Below, one piece after another: positions 10,244-18,755 of a DNA stretch of 64,000 nt. The notes beneath the pieces were generated by a model. That model saw only the letters and a program-made list of their open reading frames with translations. It did not search any database and was not told where the DNA came from. The stretch comes from Ostreococcus lucimarinus CCE9901. Its lineage: Eukaryota > Chlorophyta > Mamiellophyceae > Mamiellales > Bathycoccaceae. The stretch is taken from NCBI RefSeq assembly GCF_000092065.1, contig NC_009365.1:1-64000 (forward strand), in the 5' to 3' direction. The first letter of the stretch is position 1. The number at the start of each line of letters is the position of its first letter. Both the position numbers and the translations under genes were made by a program.

Positions 10244-10561
10244 CGCGCGCGCGGCCGCGGTCTGGCGACGGCGCGACGCGGGCGAGGCCGTGTCGACGTG
10301 ATAAATACTCAGATGGCACTCTGAGATACCACGATGCGGCGTGAAATCGTAGCTCTAGACCCTAATCCGCCCCGCGCGCGACGCCCGAATTCGTCCAAGT
10401 TCGCCCCCCGCAGGCGACGCCCGACGCGCCCGTCTCGGAGGCTGACGTGGATGCGGACTCGCGACACTCGACGACGACGACGACGACGACGACGATCGAT
10501 CGATCGCGCCTCTCCGACGACGACGCGAGTGGAGCGCGAACGCGCGTGACGGTAGCGCGGA
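10244..10561. promoter_or_regulatory. Divergent intergenic region between FZL and CBS-domain genes
   Basis: This 318-bp stretch separates two ATG codons that point away from each other, so it should hold both promoters. An AT-rich patch near 10298-10312 (GTGATAAATACTCAG) stands out from the GC-rich surroundings, and a short inverted repeat (CTCAGA...TCTGAG) follows it. A triplet run of GAC/ACG lies near 10472-10494. No convincing third gene is seen; the long frames crossing it are Arg-rich shadows. Confidence 0.4.
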
Positions 10562-11428
10562 ATGCGCCGTCTGGCGCGAATCAAGACGATCGAACGCGCG
10601 CGCGCGCGCTCGCGCGATTTGGCGTTTCGGGTGCCGCCGTGGACGGTTGGCCTTCTCGGAACGGCGTCGGCGTTCGCGCGCGACGCGACGACGGCGACGA
10701 CGACGACGACGACGAATGTATCGGCGTTGGTGAAGGATGAATCGACGACGCGTGGGTCGCCGTGCCTGTGCCGCGACATCTTGGCGGCGGCGGCAAAGCG
10801 ATGCAAATCGACGCAACACTTTGAGGCTAATCACTTCTGCACGTACGGGGCGCCCGTCATCGGCGACGTACTGAACGCGACGTCGGATAAACACAAGGCG
10901 TTTGGGAAATCGCACTGGATCGATGGCGACGCGCGCGTGTCCGAAGCCGTGCGTCAGATGCATCTCACCGACCTGTCCGCGCTCGTCGTCATGGATACTC
11001 GCGCGCTCGACGTGGACCGTTCGGGCACGATTACTCAAGAGGAATTGGAACTTTCCGCGAGCAACAACGCCATCATCGGCATCTTGACCGAGCGCGATTA
11101 CCTCAACGCGGTCGCGCGAGGTTTCATCTCCGCGTCGACGAAAGTGAGCGAGGTGATGACATCTTTTCGCGACGCTTCAAAGAAAATCGCAAAGCTCGTG
11201 TCGGTGTCGCCCGAAGATTCTGTTCTGGCGGCGATGGAGAGCATGACGAACAATCGCCTGCGTCACATCCCCGTCATCGCGTCTAAAGGCGTGAATCCAA
11301 AAGATCAATCGCCGATCGAACCGCGCGTTCTGGGCGTGGTCAGCATCGGCGAAGTTTTGAAAGCTTTGCTGGCCGAGTCTCGGTCGGAGATTTCCCACCT
11401 CGAGTCGTACATTTTGGGCCTCGAGTGA
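10562..11428 (+). CDS. CBS-pair protein (CBSX3-like) with an EF-hand loop inside the first CBS domain
   Basis: A 288-residue protein with an Arg-rich, targeting-like N-terminus (about 1-50) and two CBS motifs. The first runs from about 98 to 187 and ends in the hallmark IIGILTERDYL; the second covers about 193-280 and ends in VLGVVSIGEVLK. The overall layout matches single CBS-pair proteins of the plant CBSX3 group, which bind adenosyl ligands and regulate organellar thioredoxins. Unusually, residues 150-161 (DVDRSGTITQEE, nucleotides 11009-11044) form a textbook EF-hand calcium-binding loop in the middle of the first CBS motif, between the strand SALVVMD and the strand of ILTERDY. Calcium control is inferred, not shown. 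Convergent with ispF. Confidence 0.85.
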   Translation: MRRLARIKTIERARARSRDLAFRVPPWTVGLLGTASAFARDATTATTTTTTNVSALVKDESTTRGSPCLCRDILAAAAKRCKSTQHFEANHFCTYGAPVIGDVLNATSDKHKAFGKSHWIDGDARVSEAVRQMHLTDLSALVVMDTRALDVDRSGTITQEELELSASNNAIIGILTERDYLNAVARGFISASTKVSEVMTSFRDASKKIAKLVSVSPEDSVLAAMESMTNNRLRHIPVIASKGVNPKDQSPIEPRVLGVVSIGEVLKALLAESRSEISHLESYILGLE

Positions 11429-11575
11429 GCGCGCACGACGACGAAGACGAAGACGCATGTCCAAAACACGTAAAGGTATGTAAGCACCATCGACGCCAAA
11501 GAGAGCACGCTGTAAGTTTTGTAAGATACGGATAAAAATTCATCACAACGCGAGCGACGTCGAGACGTCGCGTGT

Positions 11576-12229
11576 TTAATCTTTAATCAACATGATGACG
11601 GTGTGGCACGCGATGCTACGGTTCTCCCCCAAAGAATCCACCTTTTCGTGCGTCTTCGCCTTGACGTTCACCACCGCCTCGTGCACGCCCAAAACCTTCG
11701 CCACATTGGCTCGAATATTATCCTTGTGCGGCGAAATCTTCGGTCGCTGCGCGATGAGCGTGCAGTCCAAGTTGCCTATGGAGTACCCTTCCAGTTTCAT
11801 CAACCGCACCGCTTCCTTGACGAACACGTCGCTCGTTTGCCCTTTCCATTTCGGGTCGGTGTCGGGGAACAGCTGTCCGATATCCGGCAATCCGAGCGCA
11901 CCCGTGATGGCGTCCACGACGCAGTGCATCAACACGTCGCCGTCGCTGTGCGCCACGCACCCGCGGTCGTGCGGAATCTCTATCCCACCGATGATCAGTT
12001 TCAGCTCCGGGAACTCCGCCGTGGATTCGAGACGATGTAAATCGAACCCGTGCCCGACGCGGAACGGCAGCACCGGCGCCGCGCCGTCCACCGTCGCCTC
12101 GGCGCGCGCGCGCATCGCGCGTCGCGTCCCGATCGGTCTCGACGCCGACGTCGTCGTCGTCGTCCCCGCGCGCGCCGACCGCGCCGCGCGCGTCGTCGTC
12201 GTCGTCGTCATCATCGCCATCGTCGCCAT
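11576..12229 (-). CDS. ispF: 2-C-methyl-D-erythritol 2,4-cyclodiphosphate synthase (plastid MEP pathway)
   Basis: A 217-residue protein with a plastid-transit-like N-terminus (about 1-52) rich in Thr, Ala and Arg. The mature enzyme begins at FRVGHGFDLHRLE, where the Asp and His of DLH bind the catalytic metal. HSDGDVLMHCVVDAI supplies further metal and substrate contacts, and FPDTDPKWKG and the VNVKAKTHEKVDSLG region complete the family signature. The enzyme cyclises CDP-methylerythritol 2-phosphate to the cyclodiphosphate in plastid isoprenoid synthesis. Mature length (about 160 residues) is normal for IspF. Divergent from the thioredoxin-like gene. Confidence 0.96.
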   Translation of the reverse strand: MATMAMMTTTTTTRAARSARAGTTTTTSASRPIGTRRAMRARAEATVDGAAPVLPFRVGHGFDLHRLESTAEFPELKLIIGGIEIPHDRGCVAHSDGDVLMHCVVDAITGALGLPDIGQLFPDTDPKWKGQTSDVFVKEAVRLMKLEGYSIGNLDCTLIAQRPKISPHKDNIRANVAKVLGVHEAVVNVKAKTHEKVDSLGENRSIACHTVIMLIKD

Positions 12230-12692
12230 CGTCGTCGTAGGTTCGGCGCCGTCGCGGTGCGCCGGCGCGTCGGGGTCGGCGCGGCGCGGCGTCGTTTATC
12301 CGAACGCGTCGCGCGTCTTCGGTTTTTTTTTTTCAACGCCAGAGTCGTATTCGCCGCGATCGACGCGCCACCTTTTTCACGCGCGCGCGCATCATCTCGA
12401 CCCTCGGGGCGCGGGTGCCGCGGATGGCGCGCCATCCGCACGACGACGCGATTCGTTCGCGACGACGACGACGACGAGCGACGAGCGACGAGCGACGAGC
12501 GACCGAGAGAATAGATGGCGATGCGGTGCCTGAGGTGCGCGACGACGGGCAGTGGACGAATCGAATCGAATCGAATCGAATCGATCGCCGCGCGTCGAGT
12601 CGATCGAGCGATCGAAACGACGATGAGACGACCCTCGCGAGACGACGCGACGGCGACGGTCGCGCGCGTGGACGCGCGACGGGCCGCGATCG
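12230..12692. promoter_or_regulatory. Divergent intergenic region upstream of ispF and the thioredoxin-like gene
   Basis: This region holds low-complexity and symmetric sequence instead of a clear gene. Notable are a nine-T run near 12326, a perfect 20-bp palindrome at 12420-12439, four copies of GACGAGC at about 12474-12502, and about five tandem GAATC units at 12557-12584. Frames that cross it on both strands are Arg-rich and lack family resemblance. It probably includes the promoters of both genes and perhaps a 5' exon of the plus-strand gene. Confidence 0.45.
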
Positions 12693-12823
12693 ATGGATGA
12701 AGACGCGGACGCGAGGACTGACCCGGAAACCGCCGCGTTCGCGCGCGCAGCTCCAAGACGACGACGCCGACGACGGCGTTCGCGGCGCGACGCCGACAAA
12801 CGACGGCGAAACGACAACTCCGC

Positions 12824-13195
12824 GTGCGCGCGGGTGAGGGCGAGACGGACGGTAACGTCAAGTTTGCCAATAATAAACCCGAGTTTGAAGCCGTGAGCGC
12901 CGCGGCTGGGAGCGGGTTGGTGGCGGTGCAAATCTCCACGAAGACGTGCGGGCCGTGCAAGATGATTTACCCAACCTTCGTCGGGCTTTCGCAAGAGTTA
13001 CCAAAGGTGACGTTCGTGAAGATCATGGGCGACACTGATTTGGAGTCGCGGGCTTTGATGAAGGAGTGGGGCGTGCGTGTGGTGCCGCTGTTCCTGCTCT
13101 TCCGCAACGGCGAGCGCGTGGGCGAGTGGAGCGGCGCGAAGGCGGACATTTTGAAAGAAAATGTCCGCGCCGCGTGCAACGCGGACGAAAAGTAA
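12824..13195 (+). CDS. Thioredoxin-like protein (CDSP32-type), 5' end incomplete
   Basis: The frame encodes a thioredoxin fold with an intact redox site (KTCGPCKMIYP) followed by VTFVKIMGDTD, the cis-Pro strand VVPLFLLF, and ERVGEWSGAK. The KIYP and MGD features recall the chloroplast drought-induced thioredoxin CDSP32, though here there is one domain. The frame is open from 12722 but contains no ATG before the active site; 12824 is a GTG. A short 5' intron is therefore likely. An ATG at 12693 opens a different frame, and a GTGAGG donor at 12834 joins in phase to AG acceptors at 12861-12862 or 12882-12883, but these introns would be very short and the first part of the fold would be lost with the second. 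The fold assignment is firm; the start is unresolved. Confidence 0.8.
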   Translation: MRAGEGETDGNVKFANNKPEFEAVSAAAGSGLVAVQISTKTCGPCKMIYPTFVGLSQELPKVTFVKIMGDTDLESRALMKEWGVRVVPLFLLFRNGERVGEWSGAKADILKENVRAACNADEK

Positions 13196-13290
13196 TCAAT
13201 CGTATGTAGTATGACCCCTTTATTACGAGTAGTACGTTGTAATGATCGATTACACGGTATAATTACTATTAAATGACCTCAACAAAGAAT

Positions 13291-15063
13291 CTACGCGCGC
13301 GTCGGCAACCCGTTCGAAGTCATGTGCGCCTTGACTTCGCTCACCAAGACCTCTTCGCGATGAAATATACCGGCTGCGAGCGCGGCCGAACACTTGGTGA
13401 CGTTGAAAACGTTGGTGAAGTGTTCGGGGCATCCCGCACCGGACGAGGCGATGACGGGAATGCCCACCGCGTCCGACACCAGGTTTACGAGCTCGTGATC
13501 GAAGCCGTTTCCTTGGCCGTCCTCGTCGATGCAGTTCAAAAGAATCTCTCCCGCACCGAGAGCCTCCATGGCGATGGCGAGCTCATACGCACCGATATCG
13601 CGACCTTCGCGTCCACCCTTCACGGTGCACTGGAACCACACATACTTTTCTCCGTTCGGGCCCGGGCGAGACGTTTCCACGCACTTGTTCTTCGTCATCG
13701 ATGGATCGGCGACGTATTGCCGGCGCGGGTCAATCGAAATCACCACCGCTTGCACACCGTAACGCTCGGAGATTTGTTCTACGCTCGTCTTGCCCGTGTT
13801 CACCTTGCCAGATGCGTACCAATCTTCGGCGACGTACACGGCATCGCTTCCGATCGACACCTTGTCGGCGCCGCTCGCAAAGTACGCGCTCGCCACCTCG
13901 AGCGCGGTGTACGACTTGCCGTTGCTATCGGTGAAGTCACGAATGCCCCCACCAACCGTGAGCGGCACGAATACGGTTTCACTCGAGCGACGAAGGACCT
14001 CTAGCATGGGTGCATCCGTGAGTGGCAAGTCTCTGTAGCCCGTGATGTTAAGGAACGCGACTTCGTCCGCGCCTTGCTTGAAATATTTGCCCGCTAATTC
14101 AACCGGCTTGCCTAAGTTTCTCACGTCACCACCTTCATCCTTCTCGCGTACGTCGTACGAGTCACCCTTCGTCACTACCAAGTCTCCGCTATCGTTCGAG
14201 CGTACGTCTAGGCACGCGATAACGCGCCTCGCTAAACCGTTTGTCACGCTCGGCGCCGTGCCGAATTGCCCCGTCGGCTTGGCGTCCTCCAGAAAGCGCT
14301 GAAACACCCCCAAACCAGTGGCGCCAGACTTTTCCGGGTGAAACTGACACGCCATGACGTTTCCCTTCTGCACGCTCGCGATGAATTCTCCGCCGTAATC
14401 GCACGTCGCGAGCACCCAATCCTTGTTTGCCTCCGTCGGCGTCGCCCTGTACGAGTGCACAAAGTACACGCGCTCGCTCTCCATGCCGTCCATCAACCCG
14501 CTCGACTTTTTCGTGTTCGTGAGGTTCCACCCGATGTGAGGCACAATCAGCCCCTCACCGCGAAATTTATCGACGCTCCCCGGAATCAGTCCCAAGCCCT
14601 CGACCCCCCCGCTCTCTTCGCTTCCGTCGAATAAAAGTTGCAAACCGAGGCACACGCCCAAGAATGGCTTATCCGCTCTCACGTACTCGCGCAACGGCTC
14701 GATCAACCCGCGCTCGCGCAAGATATCCATCGCACTTCCATACGCCCCCACGCCCGGGAAGATCAACTTCTTCGCTTCGCTCAAATCTTTCGGCGTCTTG
14801 ACGTCTCGCACCTCAAACCCGAGCGCCGTCACCGCGTTTCTCACCGATCGCACGTTCCCGGCGCCGTAATCGAGCAAGTACACCGGTTCTTTCGCCGCAT
14901 TCGTCGCGTGCGTCGCATTCGCGCGTCCTCGTCCCCGTCGCACCGGCGATCGCGTCACCGCACGACGCGTCACCGCGCATCCATCGCCGCGCGCGCGCGC
15001 CGCAAGTCGAAGACCTCGCGCGCGCGCGGTGCGCGCGGGCGACGCCACCGGCGCGGCGCGCAT
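13291..15063 (-). CDS. HISN4: Bifunctional imidazole glycerol phosphate synthase (HisH-HisF fusion, plastid)
   Basis: A 590-residue protein. Residues 1 to about 55 are Arg/Ala/Thr-rich and transit-like. The glutaminase half (about 60-270) starts at VYLLDYGAGNVRS and has the nucleophile elbow FLGVCLGLQLL with Cys138, plus the His-Glu pair in CQFHPEKSG. The cyclase half (about 285-588) shows HisF signatures RVIACLDVR, LTVGGGIRDF, VVISIDPRRQ and ILLNCIDEDGQGNGFD. The enzyme makes imidazole glycerol phosphate and AICAR in histidine synthesis, with ammonia channelled between halves. Fusion in this order is usual in plants, algae and fungi, so it is not a local event. The start is an ATG at 15061-15063. 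Confidence 0.97.
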   Translation of the reverse strand: MRAAPVASPARTARARGLRLAARARGDGCAVTRRAVTRSPVRRGRGRANATHATNAAKEPVYLLDYGAGNVRSVRNAVTALGFEVRDVKTPKDLSEAKKLIFPGVGAYGSAMDILRERGLIEPLREYVRADKPFLGVCLGLQLLFDGSEESGGVEGLGLIPGSVDKFRGEGLIVPHIGWNLTNTKKSSGLMDGMESERVYFVHSYRATPTEANKDWVLATCDYGGEFIASVQKGNVMACQFHPEKSGATGLGVFQRFLEDAKPTGQFGTAPSVTNGLARRVIACLDVRSNDSGDLVVTKGDSYDVREKDEGGDVRNLGKPVELAGKYFKQGADEVAFLNITGYRDLPLTDAPMLEVLRRSSETVFVPLTVGGGIRDFTDSNGKSYTALEVASAYFASGADKVSIGSDAVYVAEDWYASGKVNTGKTSVEQISERYGVQAVVISIDPRRQYVADPSMTKNKCVETSRPGPNGEKYVWFQCTVKGGREGRDIGAYELAIAMEALGAGEILLNCIDEDGQGNGFDHELVNLVSDAVGIPVIASSGAGCPEHFTNVFNVTKCSAALAAGIFHREEVLVSEVKAHMTSNGLPTRA

Positions 15064-15244
15064 GACGACGGGGCTCTTCGGACGTGAAAGAGCGCGAGGT
15101 CTTCGCGCCGCCGTCGCGTCCTCGCGCGCGCCGTTCGAGCGCGCGTCGGTGCGGGCGACGGGAAACGACGGGAAATGACGCCACCGCGCGAGGGCTACGG
15201 AGTCGTGTTTTCATGACACGCGCGAGACTACGGGCGTCGGCGAT

Positions 15245-16111
15245 TCAGGCGCCGCCTCGCTTTGATTGCGCGGCGAGGCGAGCGTCGCGCTCGAGCTCGT
15301 ACTCGCGGTAGTCTGCCTGCTGTAAGAAGTCCTGGTGCTCGCGGTACGTGCGACCGCCGCGCTGATGGTGCTGTAAATCTTCCTGAAGCTCGACGTCCAC
15401 GTCCTTGACGCCGCGCCAGTCGGCTTTGGTCTTGTCCAACACGTTTAACTTTTTAGGCTCCATGAGTTCGGCTAAGACGGCGTCGAGGCCGCCCTTCGCG
15501 AGCATTTCGACGCGCTTCGAGCGCGCCTTGGCCTCTTTGCTCCCCTCCACGATCTCGGTCTCGACCTCCACCATCTTACCCGCGAAATTTCTCGTCTCGG
15601 TGAATCTGGCGTTTTGCTCGGCGCGCAAACGCGTGGCTTCGCTCGCGAGCTTCAGCGCCTCTTTCGCCGCCTCGCGCAGGCGCACCGATCGCTCGTCCGT
15701 TTTAACCTTCCCCACGCCCCCGCTCGCTTTCTTCCCCGTCGTCGACTTTGCCCGTTTCCCTCCTCGTTTCGTCGCTCGCGTCTCCTCCGCCTCGTCGTCG
15801 CTCGCGCTCGTCGTCGCCCTCCGCGTCCACGGGTCCATCCTCGCTTCGCGTCTTCGCGCGATCTCTGCTTCGCACGGCATCACCGCGAGCGCCTTGAGCA
15901 CCGTCACCGCGTCCCTCGCGCGCGCCGTCGTCCCCGTCCCCGTCCCCGTCCCGCGCGCGCCGTCGTCCCCGTCGCGCGCGCCCATCGCTCGCCAAAGTTT
16001 CATCACTCGCGCGTTCTCGCTCGCCGGACGCAGCGGGCGCGCGTCGTACGTCGCGCACGGCTCCTCCCCGGGCCGCGCCACGACCTCGTTCGCGAGCTTG
16101 CGCGCGTACAT
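15245..16111 (-). CDS. SWC5: BCNT/CFDP1 domain protein, SWR1-complex subunit SWC5
   Basis: A 288-residue protein with a disordered, charged N-terminal part containing a GT-dipeptide tract (encoded by a 6-bp repeat near 15940) and a Lys-rich middle. The C-terminal 80 residues form the Bucentaur (BCNT-C) domain: KLNVLDKTKADWRG, then a LQHH segment and the end motif YREHQDFLQQADYREYELER. This domain is diagnostic for SWC5/CFDP1, a subunit of the SWR1 remodeller that deposits histone H2A.Z. The frame extends to 16432 but begins there with GTG and overlaps the neighbouring gene; the ATG at 16109-16111 is the credible start. That leaves only 47 bp to the divergent pseudouridine synthase ATG. Confidence 0.9.
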   Translation of the reverse strand: MYARKLANEVVARPGEEPCATYDARPLRPASENARVMKLWRAMGARDGDDGARGTGTGTGTTARARDAVTVLKALAVMPCEAEIARRREARMDPWTRRATTSASDDEAEETRATKRGGKRAKSTTGKKASGGVGKVKTDERSVRLREAAKEALKLASEATRLRAEQNARFTETRNFAGKMVEVETEIVEGSKEAKARSKRVEMLAKGGLDAVLAELMEPKKLNVLDKTKADWRGVKDVDVELQEDLQHHQRGGRTYREHQDFLQQADYREYELERDARLAAQSKRGGA

Positions 16112-16158
16112 GGCGCGCGTCGGCGAGTGCGAGCGCGCGCGACCGCACTCGTCCACGC
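16112..16158. promoter_or_regulatory. 47-bp divergent spacer between SWC5 and pseudouridine synthase starts
   Basis: Only 47 bp separate two ATG codons facing away from each other. Any promoter must be very small, or the transcripts must begin inside the opposite gene. No TATA-like sequence is visible in this GC-rich spacer. Confidence 0.45.
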
Positions 16159-17616
16159 ATGGCGACGCGCGCGAAGCGAAGGAAACCGACGAGCGACGCG
16201 CGCGCGCTGCGCGCGGGACGCGCGATGGACGAACGCTCGCCACGTCGCGCGCGGCGAGCCGACGACGCCGGCGACGATGGCGACGGCGACGGCGCCGACG
16301 ACGCGCGGGACGACGCGCGCGCGCGCGCGCGGGACGACGCGGCGACGCGCGCGGCGACGACGCGAGATGGCGCGCGCGTCGGGAACGCCCTCGACGCCGT
16401 GATCGAACGAAACGATTTGTTCGCGCACCCACCGTCGATCACGCGCGATTATCGCGTGGACGAGGCGTTGAAGTTGAGGTACTGCGCGCCGTACGACTTT
16501 GACTTTGTGTGCGGCGTCAAGGCGCGGTGGGCGGGACGGAGGCTGTGCGATTTATTCGCGAGTGAGTTTCCGATGCGACCGAAAGAGTATTACGTGAAAG
16601 CACACGCGATGGGACGGTTGTGCGTGGAGGCGAACGGGTGCGCGCGGACGAACGGGGAGGAGACGACGACGAAGACGACGAACGAGGCGCGAGAACACGA
16701 AGACGGGCCGATGCTCGCCGGAGGAAACCGCGTGCGACACTTCATACACAGGCATGAACCTCCCGTGATGGCGGATGAAGTGCGCGTGTTGACTGTCAAT
16801 GATGACGTCGTATCGGTGTGGAAACCGGCGACGGTGCCCGTACACCCCACGGGGCAATACAGGCGAAACACGGTGCTCGCTTTGCTGGCGGCGTCGCGTA
16901 GGGATTTGGGACGGTTATTTCCCATTCACAGGCTCGATAAGAACGTGTCGGGGTTACTCTTGCTTGCACGTTCGTCAGAAGCCGCGAATGAGATGCGAGT
17001 GAAGATGGAGGCGCGAGAGATGCGGAAGGAGTACGTCGCGCGCGTGCGAGGAGCGTTCAACGACGGTGACGCGACGCCGGTGTCAAACGTAGAGAGTTTA
17101 GGATTCGATAGCAAAGGCCGTGTGGCGATTTGGCGCGGAAAAAAAGGTGTCACCGATCTCGACGAGCGGACTTTGAAGTCATTCAAGGATGCGTCTACGA
17201 AATTTACGTGTATTAAGACGCTCGTTGACGGGACTTCGCTCGTGCGATGCGAACCCTTCACCGGACGCTCGCATCAAATACGAGCGCACTTAGCCATGCT
17301 CGGGTATCCAATCGCAAATGATGTCGCGTATGGGGGTGCATTGGTCGAAGTTGAGCGCGCTCGAGCGATTCAGCACGCGTGCGACGTCACCGTGCTGAAC
17401 GAAGCGGGCGAATTAGTCAAAGACGAGTCGCTCGCCATCGATTACTCCGCTCCCCGCAAGAGCCGGGAGCAGAGCTCCGATTTGTGTCCACACTGCCCGA
17501 GAATCGTGCACGCTGGAGACCAGGCAATCGACCTAGAGGCGATATGGTTACACTGCGTGCGATATAGCGGCGAAGGGTGGGAGTTTGAGTGTCCGATGCC
17601 AGACTGGGCTTTGTAG
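16159..17616 (+). CDS. RluA-family RNA pseudouridine synthase (PUS9/RPUSD2-like)
   Basis: A 485-residue protein. After a disordered Arg/Asp-rich N-terminus (about 1-85) comes an S4-like region (about 120-180) and the catalytic core. The core includes the start strand VSVWKPATVPVHPTGQY and motif II HRLDKNVSGLLLLARS with catalytic Asp260; the C-terminal RluA signature RSHQIRAHLAMLGYPIANDVAYGG follows. The N-terminal block with YYVKAHAMGRLCVEANG and the HRHEPPV segment match the eukaryotic PUS9/RIB2/RPUSD2 branch, which modifies position 32 of tRNAs or mRNA sites. A C-terminal CPHC motif and further Cys/His residues may bind a metal. The stop lies 17 bp from the convergent RABGGTB stop. Confidence 0.92.
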   Translation: MATRAKRRKPTSDARALRAGRAMDERSPRRARRADDAGDDGDGDGADDARDDARARARDDAATRAATTRDGARVGNALDAVIERNDLFAHPPSITRDYRVDEALKLRYCAPYDFDFVCGVKARWAGRRLCDLFASEFPMRPKEYYVKAHAMGRLCVEANGCARTNGEETTTKTTNEAREHEDGPMLAGGNRVRHFIHRHEPPVMADEVRVLTVNDDVVSVWKPATVPVHPTGQYRRNTVLALLAASRRDLGRLFPIHRLDKNVSGLLLLARSSEAANEMRVKMEAREMRKEYVARVRGAFNDGDATPVSNVESLGFDSKGRVAIWRGKKGVTDLDERTLKSFKDASTKFTCIKTLVDGTSLVRCEPFTGRSHQIRAHLAMLGYPIANDVAYGGALVEVERARAIQHACDVTVLNEAGELVKDESLAIDYSAPRKSREQSSDLCPHCPRIVHAGDQAIDLEAIWLHCVRYSGEGWEFECPMPDWAL

Positions 17617-17633
17617 TATTATTGTGCTTTTAG

Positions 17634-18644
17634 CTAACATTTGCGCGCTGACCACGGCTCGATGCCGAGCTGCTTCAACACCGAGTTCGGCAACGCAAAC
17701 ACAGGATCAATAGGTTCCACTACAGCGGGATGTCCCATCAAGCTCAAACCGGCGATGCCGAAAAAAGTGTGATAGACGTCTGGCTCGTCGTCTGGCCTGT
17801 CGGAAATCCCTCCCGAAGTTTCGTCTTGGCATCGCAAAATGAAACGTGCCAACGCCCCACGATCAATCCAGTGAGTCTTACCCAGTATGCTCAACGCACT
17901 TAGCACCCACCACGAGTAACAAACGTCCGGGAGCTTCTCTGGGCGCCCGTTCAGCCCACCAACCTTCACTTGTCGCTCCGCGAGCCACCAGCCCAGCAAA
18001 TCGCCGTCGACGTAGTCTAATCTATTCCCAATCGCCAGCGCCCCTACGCACGTGAACACCTGACCGGCGTGTGACTCGCCTCCCGGCGTAGCACCGAAAC
18101 CACCGTCGAAATTCTTACACTTGTTGATGTACGCGCACGCGGCTTCGACGTCCACCTCGTGCAGACGGTCGAGCAAACGCAAAGTGCTCAACGCGCAATA
18201 CGTAAATCTCGTGTCCACCTCCCCCCACTCGTCCCCTTGAAACGAGCCATCCGCCAACTGCAGTCCCTTGACGTAATTCACCACCGAATCGCGATCGATT
18301 CGATCCATCGCGTCGAACAACGCGTAAATTTGGACCGCGCTGAGTGTGTACAACACGTGCCCGTCGTGCCCAGCACCTCCGCTATACGCCCCCGATTCGC
18401 ATCGACAGCTCGCGACGTAACTTAAAATCTCTTCCCGTTTGTCCGCATCCATCGTTTTGCGCAGATTTCCCATCGTCGCCAACGCACAGACGCCCCAATA
18501 GATGCCCGACAATCGCAAGTGTTCGGTGAAGGCGTGTTCGAGCGTGTCCTCGCTCGCGCTCGCGTTGACGATGAACGATGCGTGCGCGTCCACGGCGAGC
18601 GATTCGAAGGCGATCGTCGTAACCTCATCGGCGAGGGATGACAT
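17634..18644 (-). CDS. RABGGTB: Rab geranylgeranyltransferase beta subunit
   Basis: A 336-residue protein of normal length for the family. It shows the internal repeats of prenyltransferase beta subunits (an alpha-alpha barrel): repeated G-G-F/S motifs such as [20 protein letters not shown] and [26 protein letters not shown]. Zinc ligands are visible as the Asp and Cys in [14 protein letters not shown] and the His in [16 protein letters not shown]. The enzyme attaches geranylgeranyl groups to C-terminal cysteines of Rab GTPases together with an alpha subunit and REP. A PRA1-family (prenylated Rab acceptor) gene lies 7 kb away, but no operon-like link should be assumed. Confidence 0.96.
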   Translation of the reverse strand: MSSLADEVTTIAFESLAVDAHASFIVNASASEDTLEHAFTEHLRLSGIYWGVCALATMGNLRKTMDADKREEILSYVASCRCESGAYSGGAGHDGHVLYTLSAVQIYALFDAMDRIDRDSVVNYVKGLQLADGSFQGDEWGEVDTRFTYCALSTLRLLDRLHEVDVEAACAYINKCKNFDGGFGATPGGESHAGQVFTCVGALAIGNRLDYVDGDLLGWWLAERQVKVGGLNGRPEKLPDVCYSWWVLSALSILGKTHWIDRGALARFILRCQDETSGGISDRPDDEPDVYHTFFGIAGLSLMGHPAVVEPIDPVFALPNSVLKQLGIEPWSARKC

Positions 18645-18755
18645 CGTTCCGTAGGCGGAATTTCGTGTGCGTCGCCGAGATGTGTGGATGCAAAGTTAGA
18701 GGACGCAAAGAGTGTGCGTTGGAGGTTGCAAAGAAACAAGTTACAAACGCCCTTC

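Noticed and set aside
12211-12994. Arg-rich minus-strand frames across the ispF/thioredoxin gap and into the thioredoxin gene
   Set aside because: Low-complexity shadows overlapping a clear thioredoxin fold on the other strand.
15245-16432. Longer form of SWC5 starting at 16432
   Set aside because: It begins with GTG, its extra 107 residues are Arg-rich antisense of the pseudouridine synthase, and an ATG at 16111 fits.
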